DNA from: Albugo candida
Lineage: Eukaryota; Oomycota; Peronosporomycetes; Albuginales; Albuginaceae
Length of the DNA: 64,000 nucleotides
Direction of reading: 5' to 3'
Assembly: GCA_905220665.1 (NCBI GenBank)
Contig: CAJNAR010000165.1
Coordinates: 248,001 to 312,000 of the forward strand
Part shown: positions 1-11,763 of the stretch, one piece after another
Numbering within the stretch: the stretch's first letter is position 1
Layout: each line of letters opens with the position of its first letter
The notes under the pieces: generated by a model
What the model saw: the letters and a program-made list of their open reading frames with translations, nothing else
What the model was told of the DNA's origin: nothing
The model's database searches: none
Made by a program: the position numbers and the translations under genes

Positions 1-1
1 T

Positions 2-142
2 CGACTTTGGAGGAAATAGGATAGAAGTAGACGTAATAAAGTTTAACTCTTCTTGCCTAGTGGACGTGTGCTCTAACACCCAGCCATGCGAAACCTAATC
101 TATTCATATCAGAGAGTGGACGACCGACATGGGTCTCTTACA
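2..142 (-). repeat. 3' LTR of the 2-4734 copia element
   Basis: This aligns along its length with 4594-4734. Shared blocks include AAATAGGA near the left end and CAGCCATGC...AAACCTAAT in the middle, and both end near GCGACCGA/GACGACCGA then ...TACA or TTACA. Many substitutions separate the pair, so the insertion is old. Confidence 0.85.
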
Positions 143-149
143 ACCGTCT

Positions 150-3100
150 ACTTTACAATTCCCTTGATAGCGTAATCACAAATAAACATCACCTGTATAT
201 CTACGTGTTTAGAGCTTCCCACGCTGCCTTCAGAGTCCAGCAACCGAATCGCGGCTTGATCATCCATCATCATGCACATAGCTCTTCTACCTTAAGACTA
301 ATTTTGCGCATTAACTCCTTAAGCGCAAGAAGTTCACGTCTGAGATGCGATGCAGACGTTAACTGTGACTCCCTAGACGACAGAGACACGCCTGTCTGTT
401 TGTAACAGAACCACTGAATGATACCACCTTCCATAGTGACAAAGCCGCCGCTTACAGACTCCCTATCACCCTTGTATGCAGCGGAGTGAGAGTCGCTTCA
501 GAAGCTCAAGACGATCGTGCTGTACAAGGTTTTAGGGATATAATCGCAGCTTTAGTTTCTTTGTGTGCTAGAGGTAGCGAGCAATTCGGTTCGCAAGCTT
601 CCCGTCACTTGTGAATGGCTGGTGCGTAAGCCGCGTGGCCCTATGCACCTCAAAGCTGATGACTGGCCGGACAGCGAGCAGTCCACAGCAGGCTTCTCAC
701 GAGCTACGGGAAGTTACGCACTGTTGTTACGTTGCCATTCTTACTTTGCTCGAGTAGCCGCACTACTTCCCAGTCCAATTTGTAGCACTCATCACCGATT
801 TGTCTGTGTGCGATATTAGCTTTATCGAGACCTTGTTGATCCAATAGCTCTACAATTGCAACTGATTGAACCAGCGTGTATCCATCATTATTTTCATGTT
901 CAATGCGCGTTATAGAAACCTTGTGGACCTACTCAGGGTCCTATATTGACCACGCACCCATAGACACAAAATGTTCCTGTACCAGTGCGGCAGAGGATGC
1001 CGTTACCAGCAAATCTTCAACGTAATCACCGACGACTGTCATATCACATCCTAAACTCTTGAGTATAAGTACAAGCAGTCATATATCGCGTAAAACCAGC
1101 TTCCTCCAATTTATCGTGAAGCAGTCGACTCCATAGCCTCCCGATCTTCTTCAGCCCGTAAAGTCTCTTTACGGGTTGAAGAGCCAGTCCCTTTTCACTT
1201 TCCATGCCACAGCTTTTTGTAGCGCCGTCCGGTAAATTCATTCCCTGTGGGATTAAAACATAAATCTTCATCTTCTTCTCCTTAGCTGCCTTTGCGTAGA
1301 CGGTGAGGATAACCCATGGTTGGCTGGTACTTACCAACGACGTGCAAATTCAAGAATGACTTTGACAGTGCTTAACTACAGGGCCACCGCAAACGTGAGT
1401 CCGTAATTAGCACCGAATAGATGCTCGTTCCCGTAGTCTACGATCCTGGCTTTAGAACGTTCAATTGAGCCGTCGTCGTCTTCCTTTGTTTGAAACACCC
1501 ATTTAGTAGGCAAAACGTAAGTGCCCTTAGGTGGCACTACCATCCGTTCTTGTTTAGCGCATCAAGCTTTTATTTCATAGCAAGAATCCCCTGTACGTTT
1601 CAGCGCTTTGCATGCCCTGTCCATTGTTCTTTGGGTCAGCCTCCCTTACACTGTTCACCAAGGTGCGAGCTTGCTGATCAGTTTCGGGACCAGGTACTTC
1701 ACCTGAAAACGCATTTTTCTCCTTTTGTGGGGTACTACGAGAACCGTACGCATCCGCGTCCAGGAACTCTTCCGACGTCGTGTGTTGCAACGTATTTTCG
1801 TTACCGTCTCATTCACTGGAGTGATCAATTCAGTGGGTGTGTCCTCAACTTCGAGAAGTGAGTGTTCGAGCTGCTTCTTTTGTATAGTCGTGAGTGTATC
1901 GACGTTCCGGACATGCCGAGTTAAAATAAGAAGCCTTTCCTTCGGAATATAGATTCGATAGCTCTTGATTTCATCATTTTCTTTAATGAGTAGCCCATCC
2001 TTGACTCTCTTGCTCAGCGATTCTTTCCTCGCGTCGCGGTGTTCTGTACATAGCGATCCAAATACCACGATATCGCGAAGTACGAGGGTGTTGTGGGCAT
2101 TAGAAGTGGTGATTGCTTGCCTTTCATTGCCTTACTGAGGCTCCTAAACAGAATGAACGCAGAATATTCAGCTGCGTCTTTCAAAAAGCTTAACGGTAAA
2201 CCACAGTGAAAGTCATGCTCCGCACCATGTTGATTATGGTACGGTGCATTCTTCCTGCCCTTCCATTGTTGACGTAGTTCCTTGGTTCACTTAAGTACCG
2301 CGCTATGCCGACGTCCCTACAAAACCAATCCATACTCCCCGCCTCCGTCTGTTCTGAGGACGCGAAATCGACAGTTGAGGCGTCTCTTGAAGAAAGCTAT
2401 TTGATGCTTGAACTTCTAACCTGCGACATCCTGTATTTTTAGCCAAGAAACCCGGCAGCAATCAGTGCCGTGCTCGTAACAGTTAACCATATAGCAGTTA
2501 CCGTGGCGATCTCTCGGTGTCATTCGCCTTCTCAGATTTGAGCAGATCACAACACCCATAACGTTAATCGACGAGCTGCTTCAAGGATCCTTACGGGGCT
2601 GATTATTCTTAGTTTGCTTGGCGTGCGCGCAAGCTAGAAAATTTGTACGCTTGATGTCGGCAAGGAGAATTCAGAAGCAGGATCCTTGGCCATGATATCA
2701 TTATATCGTGATTGGATTCCCCCAAACGTCCTTGAAAATGCATCAATGTTCCTTCCTGCACATCATGAAACAACTATGCCTCGTTTGTGCCAACACGGAC
2801 ATCAATACGTTCCCTACACTCTTTGCGCGCTCAAATTCCACCGCACGAACAACTATAACGTTATACGAGGTCTCCACATAAAAGCTAGCGGGTCCGCCAT
2901 GTACAGCAGAAATCATGCGATGATGCGCACGATAGCAAATGCCGTATCCCATTGCTTCAAGTGGACCGTAAGAAATGATGTTCCTTTCCGGTTTTTCGGC
3001 ATAGTAAGCATCGAGGAGTGGTACCTTGGCAGCTTTTCGTAGAACCGTTACACTCATTAGTACAGTCCATGGTAACAACTTCTCTCACACAATCTTCTGC

Positions 3101-3240
3101 ATTCTTCAGTAAGGCAAAATCGTTGACGAGATGGCTACTTGATCCACTGTCTAACTACCCTAGACCTTATTCCATTTCTGTCCCTTGTACAGCCAGTACA
3201 AACTCAGCGTCTCTAAACTTATCAAATCCTTTTCTTTTTC
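150..3240 (-). pseudogene. copia pol pseudogene (protease, integrase, RT, RNase H remnants)
   Basis: Ordered remnants on the minus strand: an aspartic protease site LDSGSSSHLVNDFALL (3103-3155); a gag-pre-integrase segment with ISYGPLEAMGYGICY (2743-3078); an integrase C-terminal segment starting VFGSLC, with YRIYIPKERLLILTRHV (1940-2068); an RT segment VKRLYGLKKIGRLWSRLLHD (about 1110-1170); and YVEDLLVT (about 985-1010), which stands where RT has its YVDD site. RT downstream text such as HENNDGYTL lies near 880-905. The RNase H region is poorly readable. The frame breaks many times, and the YVDD-to-YVED change alone suggests a dead polymerase. Confidence 0.82.
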
Positions 3241-4573
3241 AAGACATGCCTTCCGAAGGTATCCTGTACGTTACTGACGACGTCTCATCCCACCCAGCTA
3301 GAGAGGAATATTTCTGCTGACTGAGAAAACTGAGCCAGAACTTCTGCCTGACGATGGTAATCAGTGCGCTAAGGTCCACACTTGCCAGCATCGATACTCG
3401 CATCGTCCGGTCGTCAAAGGGTACGACGTTATCCTTCACAAAATTCTCGGCACCCATACCAGCCTCACTTACTTTGTCAAGGATTTCATTACATTGTTTA
3501 TCTGGTTCTTTAACTATCTTCCTTATCCTATCATGTGCCCCTGACCGTGTGAATATCACTTAAGTCTAACTTCAAACCTAGAGAGGCAGATAGTTTCCAA
3601 GCTTATTGATTGGGTCGACTCAAACCGCTTCCCACACTGCCGGGGATCTTACTAACGACCTCCGGCAGGGGGTGCGTGCGCTCAGCTGCTTAACCGACTG
3701 AGCTGGGGCGGGACCCCACAAGCCTCAATTACTGCCACAAGGTACAGGTAGTGATCGGGCCATGTTCTGCTCGCACTTTTCGTCCTTCGTAAACAGTTTC
3801 ATCCTCTGTGTAGGCGTTATCCTAGTGTGCAGCAGCGTCTGCAACGCTGGTTCTAATGCTAGCGTTTCCTTCCAACATCCTTCTATCTGCCGGTTGTCAT
3901 AGCGCGCAGCCACTTCAGTCAGGTGGTGACCAAGTGTGGCAATATTGATATCTTCGCTCACGAAAAGCCACAAGCCCTTTCAGAAAATTGTACCTGTCGA
4001 ACGAAACTTTTACCCTAGGATTAGAGCCCACTTTCGAACCCTTGGTACAATTCCTTACCGTCGAACAGACGGATTCCCAGATTGGATTGTCGAGTGTCTG
4101 GCAGATATTTTACCTGAGGTCGGGGTACTAACTGCTGTTGTGCGACCGGTTGGTATACTTATGGCGATCGGTAATGCTAAGCTAGCTCTGGCTGCAGAGC
4201 TAGTGCTATTCCCACGTTGCCAGCGGCATTACCGTATCCACGCTGGAACAAGCCAAAACACGTGTTTGGATACCCCTGGCGACACACGCCGAGGTGGAGT
4301 TACATTAAGCGCTTCTCTGCTCATGGGCCTTCCCCTTTCGATCGATGATCCGAATTAGTCGGTATCGACACCATTCAAGCGCTCTTTCTCCTCTCGTGAC
4401 AACTTCATGCGATCCATGCGTTTTGTGAGGATCGCAAGTTGGTATAGCAGCTACTCTTGCGTTTTCCCTTCGTCGTCCTTGACCTCTAATTACTCTCAGT
4501 GAGAATAGGTCCTTACGCGACCGGAATCTGCTCTCCGTTGCGGCTGCTCTTCGTCGGCAGCAGTTGAATTCAT
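3240..4573 (-). pseudogene. copia gag pseudogene, interrupted by a SINE-like insertion
   Basis: The first ATG after the 5' LTR and putative primer site is at 4573. The early part has a charged helical segment (LAILTKRMDRMKLSREEKER, about 4400-4460), as in oomycete copia gag. Further on, in shifting frames, come ELYQGFESGL (about 4030-4060), LGHHLTEVAARYDNRQIEG (about 3865-3925) and WPDHYLYLVAV (about 3730-3765), all recognisable capsid-region motifs of this family. After the insertion (3473-3720) gag resumes with AENFVKDNVV and MRVSMLASVD (about 3385-3455). Stops and frameshifts are present. Assignment is by motif memory, not a search. Confidence 0.75.
3473..3720 (-). mobile_element. SINE-like insertion with tRNA-derived head
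   Basis: This 248-bp block interrupts gag. It is flanked by near-identical 12-mers AGCCTCACTTAC (3461-3472) and AGCCTCAATTAC (3721-3732), one mismatch, consistent with a target-site duplication. Read on the minus strand, it starts GGGGTCCCGCCCCAGCTCAG and contains a tRNA-like A box (CAGCTCAGTCGG) and, about 75 nt on, a B-box-like GGTTTGAGTC. Gag text ending in GAGGCT immediately before resumes as GAGGCTGGTATGG after it. tRNA-derived SINEs are known from oomycetes; membership of a named family was not tested. Confidence 0.65.
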
Positions 4574-4593
4574 CGTTCCGCTCATAGCGTTTT

Positions 4594-4734
4594 TGATTTT
4601 GAAGAAAATAGGAAAGAAGAAGGAGTAGATTTATTTAGCTTTTTTAGCTTACTGGCCGTGTACTCTTACAACCAGCCATGCTAAACCTAATTCATTTACA
4701 TCTTGAATTGGGCGACCGAAATCGGATTTATACA
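4594..4734 (-). repeat. 5' LTR of the 2-4734 copia element
   Basis: The partner of 2-142 has the same length, starting TG and ending CA on the plus strand. On the minus strand it is followed, after a few bases, by CGCTATGAGCGGAAC (about 4576-4590). That weakly resembles a primer site for the anticodon half of initiator methionine tRNA; a better match is present in the 55.3-kb element. Confidence 0.83.
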
Positions 4735-5159
4735 GTGGTTTATTTGAAACCGAAAGGAATACGCACCACTCGAATAAAATCCTTCCGACTAATGAAGGAT
4801 AAAACACACTAAATCTGAAAGGGCAACCGTTTACGATCTGATTGGATACTGTGTCTTTGATTTTAGTCAGCCATATATTGCAATCAAGATATGCATCACA
4901 AGCTCTACTATTCGAATGCATCAAATAACCATACAGACAACAGAAGCCATGTCAAAAGCTTCTACATCCTACATCCTGAGCTCATTATCAATGGGGTCTA
5001 TTTGATCATGTGTGACGGTCATTGGAGTTTATCTCTGCTGATTTGAACGGACAATATCTCAACACATTCACGCTCAGGTAGTGTCTGACTAACGAAAAGA
5101 CGAAGCGTTATGGCATGGTAATTGGTCGAGAATAAATTACAGAGAAGGCTATTTTTGAC

Positions 5160-8000
5160 CAGAGTTTCTCTACAAACGAATATGTTACAGCAACATTACC
5201 GCCTTTAGCAGTGCTTGAAGTTTCTTCGCAAACGTAATCATGTAGTTTCTCTTAGCTGTGATAGCATCATCCAGTAGCTGAATGAATCACGAAATATCGT
5301 AAGACATACCATGAATGCAGAACAATTGACCATAACCTCCTTCAAAAGAAACAGTCGTCACATACCACAGAATCCTATTAGCCTAATGAAAGAGTGAACA
5401 AATATTTCCAGAGCTATCAAAATGCAGTCAGGATGGAGAACTTGGCACATTTTTATGTAAAACAATAGCGGTGCAGTGATTTGATTCTTGATACGCAGAA
5501 ATAGCACATTTTGCGATTTTTATTGACGTCCTGCGCAGCACTGGAATGTGCACACAAGAGGAAATTCGAAGCAAAAAAACGTGTATTGAAAATGGTACAT
5601 TACTAGATGAAGGGAAAGAAGGAGAAAAAAAGTAATTTTTAGATGGCATAGTTCATCGGAGCGTTGTGATTGCTAAAACACATCTTCGCATGAATATCAG
5701 CAGGTAGATTCACCCTCAAAGAACTGGGAGGAAGGATTAAGCTGCATAACCCGCAGAATCGAAAGATATTAGAAAGGGTAGTTGAGCTGTTCATTATGCA
5801 TAGTTTGTCGTCTTCAATCAAACATCATTTGAAATTCCTAAAAACTTTTTCAGTCAGAAGCTTCGTTGTGTTAATTTTCTGAAGGAAAATTAAAAGTCGA
5901 CCGACAGCCATGAATGAAATTTATTTCTCGAGCCAATGTAACCTGGATCTCGCATCTGAGTTTCTAAAATACGTTTTTCTGATTGATTTCGGAATCATTT
6001 AGATTATCTCACAAACGAAGTCGGAACAGCTTATTTTTCTTTCGCGCTATCGGGAGAAAGCCGCATGCAAATAAGCCAATTAAGGAGTAGAGCGAAGAAG
6101 AGTAAGGTGATCGTTTTGGCCTTATCGTCCACAATTGCGATCGTGACGAAATAGCTTCTCCTTACATAAGTTGGTCTTTTTGCAAATTGGTAGTAAGCTT
6201 GATGTGGTAGTAAACGCCGTTCGAGTAAAACAAAGAGAAGGTTTCTTAGACTTAACATTGAGAGTTGAATCAAGTTTATAATAGAATCCTGAGTATTATG
6301 GTTGGTACCCAATGTACTCCACATCAGTCGAGCTACCTCCAGCAACAATCAATCGAAACTTTGACTTCTACTATAAGTCTCTGAATTGCTTCAACACTGA
6401 TGGTTTGTTCAGCTAAATGGCCATTTGTCTCTTGTGATAAGCATGCTGCATTTGAATATAACCGAATGAGTCTTCTTGACGAACGGATTTTGATGCACGT
6501 ATCCCTGATTTGCTACTCATCATTCTAGCAAAGCTATTGCTCATGGGTGACATCATACTTAGCTATTGCAGGATATTTCTCGACACCCAGCTTATCCGTT
6601 ATAAACTCCCTTCAGTTGATTTCTAGTAGGCATAGAGACTGCGAAACGAACTCTGCTTCGGCGATGCTCTTTCTGATCTTCACCTAAATGCCGTATACCA
6701 TCCATTCATCGTAACCATGATATATGAGAATGACCGGCAATTTACTTTGCAATATGCGTTGCTATAAACGAAAATCTGCAGATCTGGGCCTGCTTATCAA
6801 CATAAGCTGCTTGATCTCATTTCCTTAGAAATCATAGAACTGAAAGTGCTGTCTACCATTATTATTCACGAGGGTTTTCGCTATGTTGACTTGGCTATAA
6901 TACGCAAATATAAAATCTGGTTTTGTTGCATATACAATGTACAGCAAAGCTCCAACTAAAAGGAAAAAGGTATCTTCTTAATCCTTGCGTTTTTGGTCTT
7001 AATTTCACGTTCTTATCATTTTCGAGATGCATTTTATGTAAGGTTTGTATCGCTCTTCTGCCTTGAATACTCAACTTCTGTGCCATAATTAGGTCTGACT
7101 TGAAACAGTGTGTCAAATGTAATTTTTTTTTCTTCGTGTGCAACGTGGTGCTCCTATTTATTTCCTTACTTCGTGCTAAATCAACATACTGTCAAAATTC
7201 ATAGCAACGTTTGTGCATTTAAGATGCTTTTGGCGACCAAGATTGCTTGAATCTATCTTCCATCGGTTGAATCCTAGCTTTATCTCAAATGTTTTCGGTG
7301 ATATCTTGTCTAATGTGGTAGCTGCATGGTATAATATATATATATGGAGCGAACAACACAGATCGATTGATTCAAAAATATTTCTAGTTACCATTAGAAT
7401 ATATCTACTTTTGAAATTTCACAAGGAAATGCAATACCCATATCACACTACTGTCTATGGTAGCCTCGATGCCAGACTTTTACCAAGAATATCCGAATCT
7501 AATCTAGAGTCGCAAAGCGATAGAACGTCTCAAAGAGGTAAAGATTTCGGTCTTTCGATACCCATCTTCAACCATCCATGCTTTATAGGAAATGGTTCTG
7601 CTTTGCTCATTCCACGTGAATAGCAATACCCAATTCGTATACATCGCTTTCTGTCTTGGTCAGCGCCTTGTCACAGTCCAAGTTGACTTGTCCTCTGATG
7701 CGGCTACCTCCTCCTGAATAACTCTAAATCATTCATCCATTTCTGTTAAGTTTTATCGACGTTGATAAATTCTAAATCCGGCAGCACCTTCTTCATGTTC
7801 AAGTCTATTTTCTACTGTATTCCACATTCTCAAACTGCTTCACTCTGACATGGGACATTTTCACTAAAAGAAGTACCGTCCAGACGAGCTAATTCTGAAT
7901 TCTTTCCATATTCTGTAGTCTTAACCGGGTACTTGAACCAAACGTTACGTCGTCGTGTCTTCTCTCCGTCGGCATCATAGTCGTATTGGAGAACGATTCC
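5160..8000 (-). mobile_element. decayed Ty1/copia element (RT and RNase H plus 3' region)
   Basis: On the minus strand, about 7990-7500 reads as the copia RT N-terminus (IQEEVAASEDKSTWTVTRR, then TNWVLLFTWNEQ and SYKAWMVEDGYR). Near 6900-7150 is the segment before RNase H (YLFPFSWSFAVHCICNKTRF, SENPRE). Near 6560-6670 is RNase H (SIAEAEFVSQSLCLLEI, REFITDKLGVEKY). Downstream, 5160-6350 resembles 36730-37860, which lies in the same place relative to another copia copy. Stops occur throughout. Plus-strand ORFs here (such as 7213-7623) are shadows. No LTR pair was identified. Confidence 0.6.
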
Positions 8001-8973
8001 TTAAATTACTGTTATCAACACCCATGCCGTGGATTATGACAATGGCTATCTATAAGTAATTTGGTCGAGTGCACATGATATAAGAAATGGTGTATAGTTA
8101 TCATTGATTGCTTTTTCTTGCTCTCCGATTTCTCATGTTTTGTTGAATTTTAGCCCTATCCCGTTGCGGATGCTACACTGACTTCATGAAGATAATTGAT
8201 GCTGGAATGAGTATCGAGACGTGTTACTAAAGATGGAAATTGCTCAAATTTTAGTGCGTTTATTCAAATTTCTACTTTTATCCTAATAAATTGGTCATTG
8301 CATGTTAAGTCAGGTGAATTTTCCTCTTCCAGATAAGCTGGTATGGCACAGAACTCTGTTTATACCGAACAAATTCAAGCATCTAGTATAAATTTTTCTG
8401 AAAGTGAGACCCACTTTCTATGTTACTTATAAACCGTTGAAGCAAGCAACAGCTCTATCTCGTCTCAATGTGGTTACCCTTTCAATCTTTCGGAAAACTT
8501 TGTGCGCAGTAGGATCAAACTTTTCCAGGTTTATAAATATCTAAGTGAATTTAAAAAGATATACACGCGGTTTCGTAATATGGTATACTTTTTATTGAAT
8601 CTGTGAGCCACGAGACTGTTCAGCAAGGGTACGCTGAATTAAACATATTCGCATCTTATTCGTCAATTGGTATTCAAGCTGAGAAGTTAAATTCTTTGAC
8701 TCGTGGGATAATTCAGATACTGGGTGCACTGAATAGTTCTTCCCTTCAGATTTTCTTTACCGCTTCCACGATGCATGTAGAGAGGTAAATTGTAGTCTGC
8801 GTTCGTATCTCCTCGTTTACATATGCTGAATGCATCTTATATTCAAAAGCTAATTCAGTCTTTACCTGAGACAAATCAATAAAACTGTTGATTACGGCTA
8901 AAGGATATGCAAAAATACCTGCTGCAACTGATATTGTGCACCTCAAAGATTTAAGTACTCTGGACAAAACAAA
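8000..8973. other. no supported gene; flank upstream of effector copy A
   Basis: This is AT-rich sequence with only short ORFs. A 77-codon minus-strand ORF begins at the palindromic ATGCAT that also holds copy A's plus-strand ATG. It has a hydrophobic start but no other support. Any promoter of copy A would lie here; I recognise no core element. Confidence 0.4.
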
Positions 8974-9476
8974 ATGCATCTAAAACGGTCGTTTTTATAA
9001 TCCTGATGCATCTCCTCTTTGTCAACTCAGAAGTAAGAAAAAAAACGCAGATCACTTCCGTCTTACACTAGACTTTTGGCACTCATCCAAGCACAAAGCG
9101 AGAATTGTCACTTCTGGCTTTTGGAAAAGGTTGGTGTCAAAGACATAATTATGGTTGCCAGCAATAAAGATAAGCGTGTTTATCTGATCAAAGGTCAGAG
9201 CACATTTATCGACCTATTCCTTTTGCAATGCAACAACAGCGGGAAATTGTGTATGCTGCAAACTGACCTCGAAAAGTTTCCCCCATAGTCATCTATTTTA
9301 TTGCAAAGCTAAGTACTAGAGTATTCCATCTCTCTCTTTTCAATGAATATAGACTATGTCATACCGGACGCGCCACACGATTCTGAGACAGAGCTCTCTA
9401 TTTTGAAATTTCATGGGGGTGTTGCTTTTTCTTCTTCGATGAGATACAAACAGAGCGTCGTAGGTCAAACCACGCG

Positions 9477-11763
9477 CACTCATCGTGGTGAAAAAGCTTA
9501 TGCAAGCTTTCTCGATTATGAGAAAGCGTACGATCTAGTGGACTCGTCGTACATGTTTGCAGTGCTTTCGAAAATGAATTGCGGAAATTCCTTTATCAAG
9601 TGGGCAAAGCTTCTATACACCAACACGTCTGTTTCGTTGTTGTTGAATGAAACGCTTTCACCGAGGATCACTCCATATCGGGGAGGGAAACAAGCTGATC
9701 CACTCTCCGCATTGCTCTTCCTCATAACAATCGAGCCGTTGGGTAATTTATTGCGGAGGAACGACGGCCCTGGTATTTGTATCGAGCCGTTGGGTAATTT
9801 ATTGCGGGGGAACGACGGCCCTGGTATTTGTATCACTCCAATGGATACAGCAACCACTTTATTCTTTGCGGACGACTCGACTTTGTTATCGTCTTCGCTC
9901 GGTGGAGTGGAGGCTCAGCTTGATATCGTTCATCATTATTGTGATGCTTCAGGAGCAAAGTTAAATCTGTCCAAGTCGACTTTACTTCCTCTTAATTGTC
10001 GTCAAGTATGTCAGCCGTTCCCTTTTTTGAAAGTTCTATCACGTTGCGAGTCGGTCAAGTATTTAGGAGTTCCTTCCAGTCAATCACCAGTGGGTGATTT
10101 GATGATTGAATTCCTAGAAGATCGTTTCTATGGTGGTTTTCGTTAGTGGTTTCGTCGTGCAAGAACGCTGCGTGGACGTTTACTGGTGGCGCAGACTATG
10201 GCTTTGTCAAGATTATGGCATTTTACGGCACATTTTCATATCCCGCAGCATTTACTGCGACGCTCGCAATCAATGTTAAATCGATTTGTGTTTAGTCGAA
10301 AGTACGAGCGGGTTTCAAAGCACATGCAACTATTTCCATCGGAACTTTTATATCTACCTTATTCACAAGGTGGTTTACAGGTTGTTCCGATGATCGAAAA
10401 TCATTTAAAGAAGCAACGAATCCAATTCCTCCAACAATTTGGGCTCCATTCAAGTACGGCTGTTCCAAGCAACTGGACACTGACTGGATTGGAGATGGTG
10501 AAGACCATCTTACCCAACTTTGGACCGTTCGAACCGCTTGATATCTTAACGATATCACCTCGACGGCATGCTACCATGGTTCGTTGGAATGTAGCGTCAT
10601 CATGGTGGAAGCAGACGTGCGTTGGGTGGAGTCAAAGTAAATGGGAGCTCACACCGACGACTTTGTCTTCGCAGGAGCAATAAATAGTTATGTCAAATGC
10701 TCCTGTGTGGCTTTATATGGATAATCATCTTCACTTTGAGCAGCGACAACGTTCTACTAGTGCTGTTGCTCATCGTCGATGTATGAGAATGGTCCCAGAA
10801 CCTGCGCGTACTTTTCGGATGCAGTTCGCTCAAGCTTTTCGTATCCGTTCTCTGCGTGACTTGTTCGGTAAAAGATCAACTTTGTTCGATTCGTATTTCG
10901 AGTTTGTCTTGAGTTTCAGTACCCACTCAGATGACACTCGAGCTGAAGTTTCCATGACCAAGCTTTTGCGACGATTGTACGTCAAAGCTACTCAAATTCT
11001 TCGTTAACTTCAACCAGAGGGTGTGTTGTTGTGTCCTGAGTGTTCACTTTCCGGAGCTCATCCGTTTTATTTTGGTATCCAAGTTTCGGATAAGAAAGTG
11101 TTCTTTCCAAATATTCCTCGGAATCAACTCTTTCGAGTTATTAGTATAGCAGAACCACCAAATAAGCCGCACCCAATGTTGATGCTTTTACCGGAGAGGG
11201 ACCGGATAGCTGCTTCGACTTGAGTAAAGGATTTCTCAAAAGGTTTTCAACGTCTTCGTGGCTCCGACTTACATATTCAATTCTACCAGTGCGATCCCGG
11301 TTCTGGTTTATGAAGCAAGCTCGTTCGGAAATCATCTTGTGCACACAGGAGCATTGTGGTGAGGTAGAAAGTTATCAGCATCCGTTTTTCGACTGTAGTA
11401 GGACATACACGATTTGGGAAGAGCTATTTGCATCGTGAATAGCTTTTTTCAGCTCGTCCTAAGGGGTCGTACATTGCGTGTCTACGACTTCCTTTCCTCC
11501 GTGAAACGTTGAAGCCATTCAGGGTGGTGCTGGAGGATCTTTGGTTTGAATTGGTTGCCATTGCGATGCACTTCATCTGGACGGATCGCAATCGAAGACT
11601 ATTCGATCTAGCATCTTCAACACCAACAGGACCAGCTATATCGGTGATCAATAGCACATTCAGTGCCCATATTCGGTTTTACCAGCCGCAGTACTATGAT
11701 CCCGCACAGCTTGATCAGCTTCAGACGGTTTTGCTCGGCCTATTGCAATCGGGTTTTAGCTAA
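9477..11763 (+). pseudogene. LINE reverse transcriptase ORF, truncated and frameshifted
   Basis: The first stretch (to 10146) holds LINE RT motifs in order: FLDYEKAYDLVDSSYMFAVL (palm, first Asp), LLNETLSPRITPYRGGKQAD (RT block B-like, normally RGxRQGDPLSP), FFADDSTLL (9862-9876, the catalytic A-D-D), SGAKLNLSKS and VKYLGV. A stop at 10144-10146 and several frameshifts follow. The C-terminal part continues in separate frames at 10186-10683, 10690-11007, 11220-11438 and 11509-11763. The 51-bp duplication at 9730-9831 lies between the block-B-like motif and FADD. The open frame from ATG 9343 to 10146 is chimeric: its first 45 codons are effector copy A, not LINE. Confidence 0.85.
9730..9831 (+). 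repeat. 51-bp tandem duplication inside the LINE RT
   Basis: Two adjacent 51-bp units, 9730-9780 and 9781-9831, differ at one base (a/g). Each encodes IEPLGNLLR-(R/G)NDGPGIC, so the frame is kept while 17 residues are repeated. Confidence 0.95.

Larger units (their letters stand above)
2..4734 (-). mobile_element. Ty1/copia LTR retrotransposon, decayed but structurally complete
   Basis: Two direct repeats of 141 bp (2-142 and 4594-4734) enclose remnants of gag and pol, all on the minus strand in the order gag, protease, integrase C-terminus, reverse transcriptase (RT). This is the Ty1/copia order, with integrase before RT. The right LTR reads TG...CA on the plus strand; the left begins CG. 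The window starts one base before the left LTR. That base (t) agrees with the last base of the 5 bp after the right LTR, but the target duplication cannot be tested. Several frames are broken, and a 248-bp SINE-like insertion lies in gag. The element cannot be active. Confidence 0.88.

Noticed and set aside
3610..3722. A tRNA gene on the minus strand (A-box and B-box motifs)
   Set aside because: I cannot fold a proper anticodon arm or acceptor stem, and the sequence continues to a 248-bp block with flanking duplications. A SINE head fits better.
8746..8979. Small secreted protein divergent from copy A
   Set aside because: Its ATG is the palindromic ATGCAT of copy A's own start, and only the hydrophobic start supports it.
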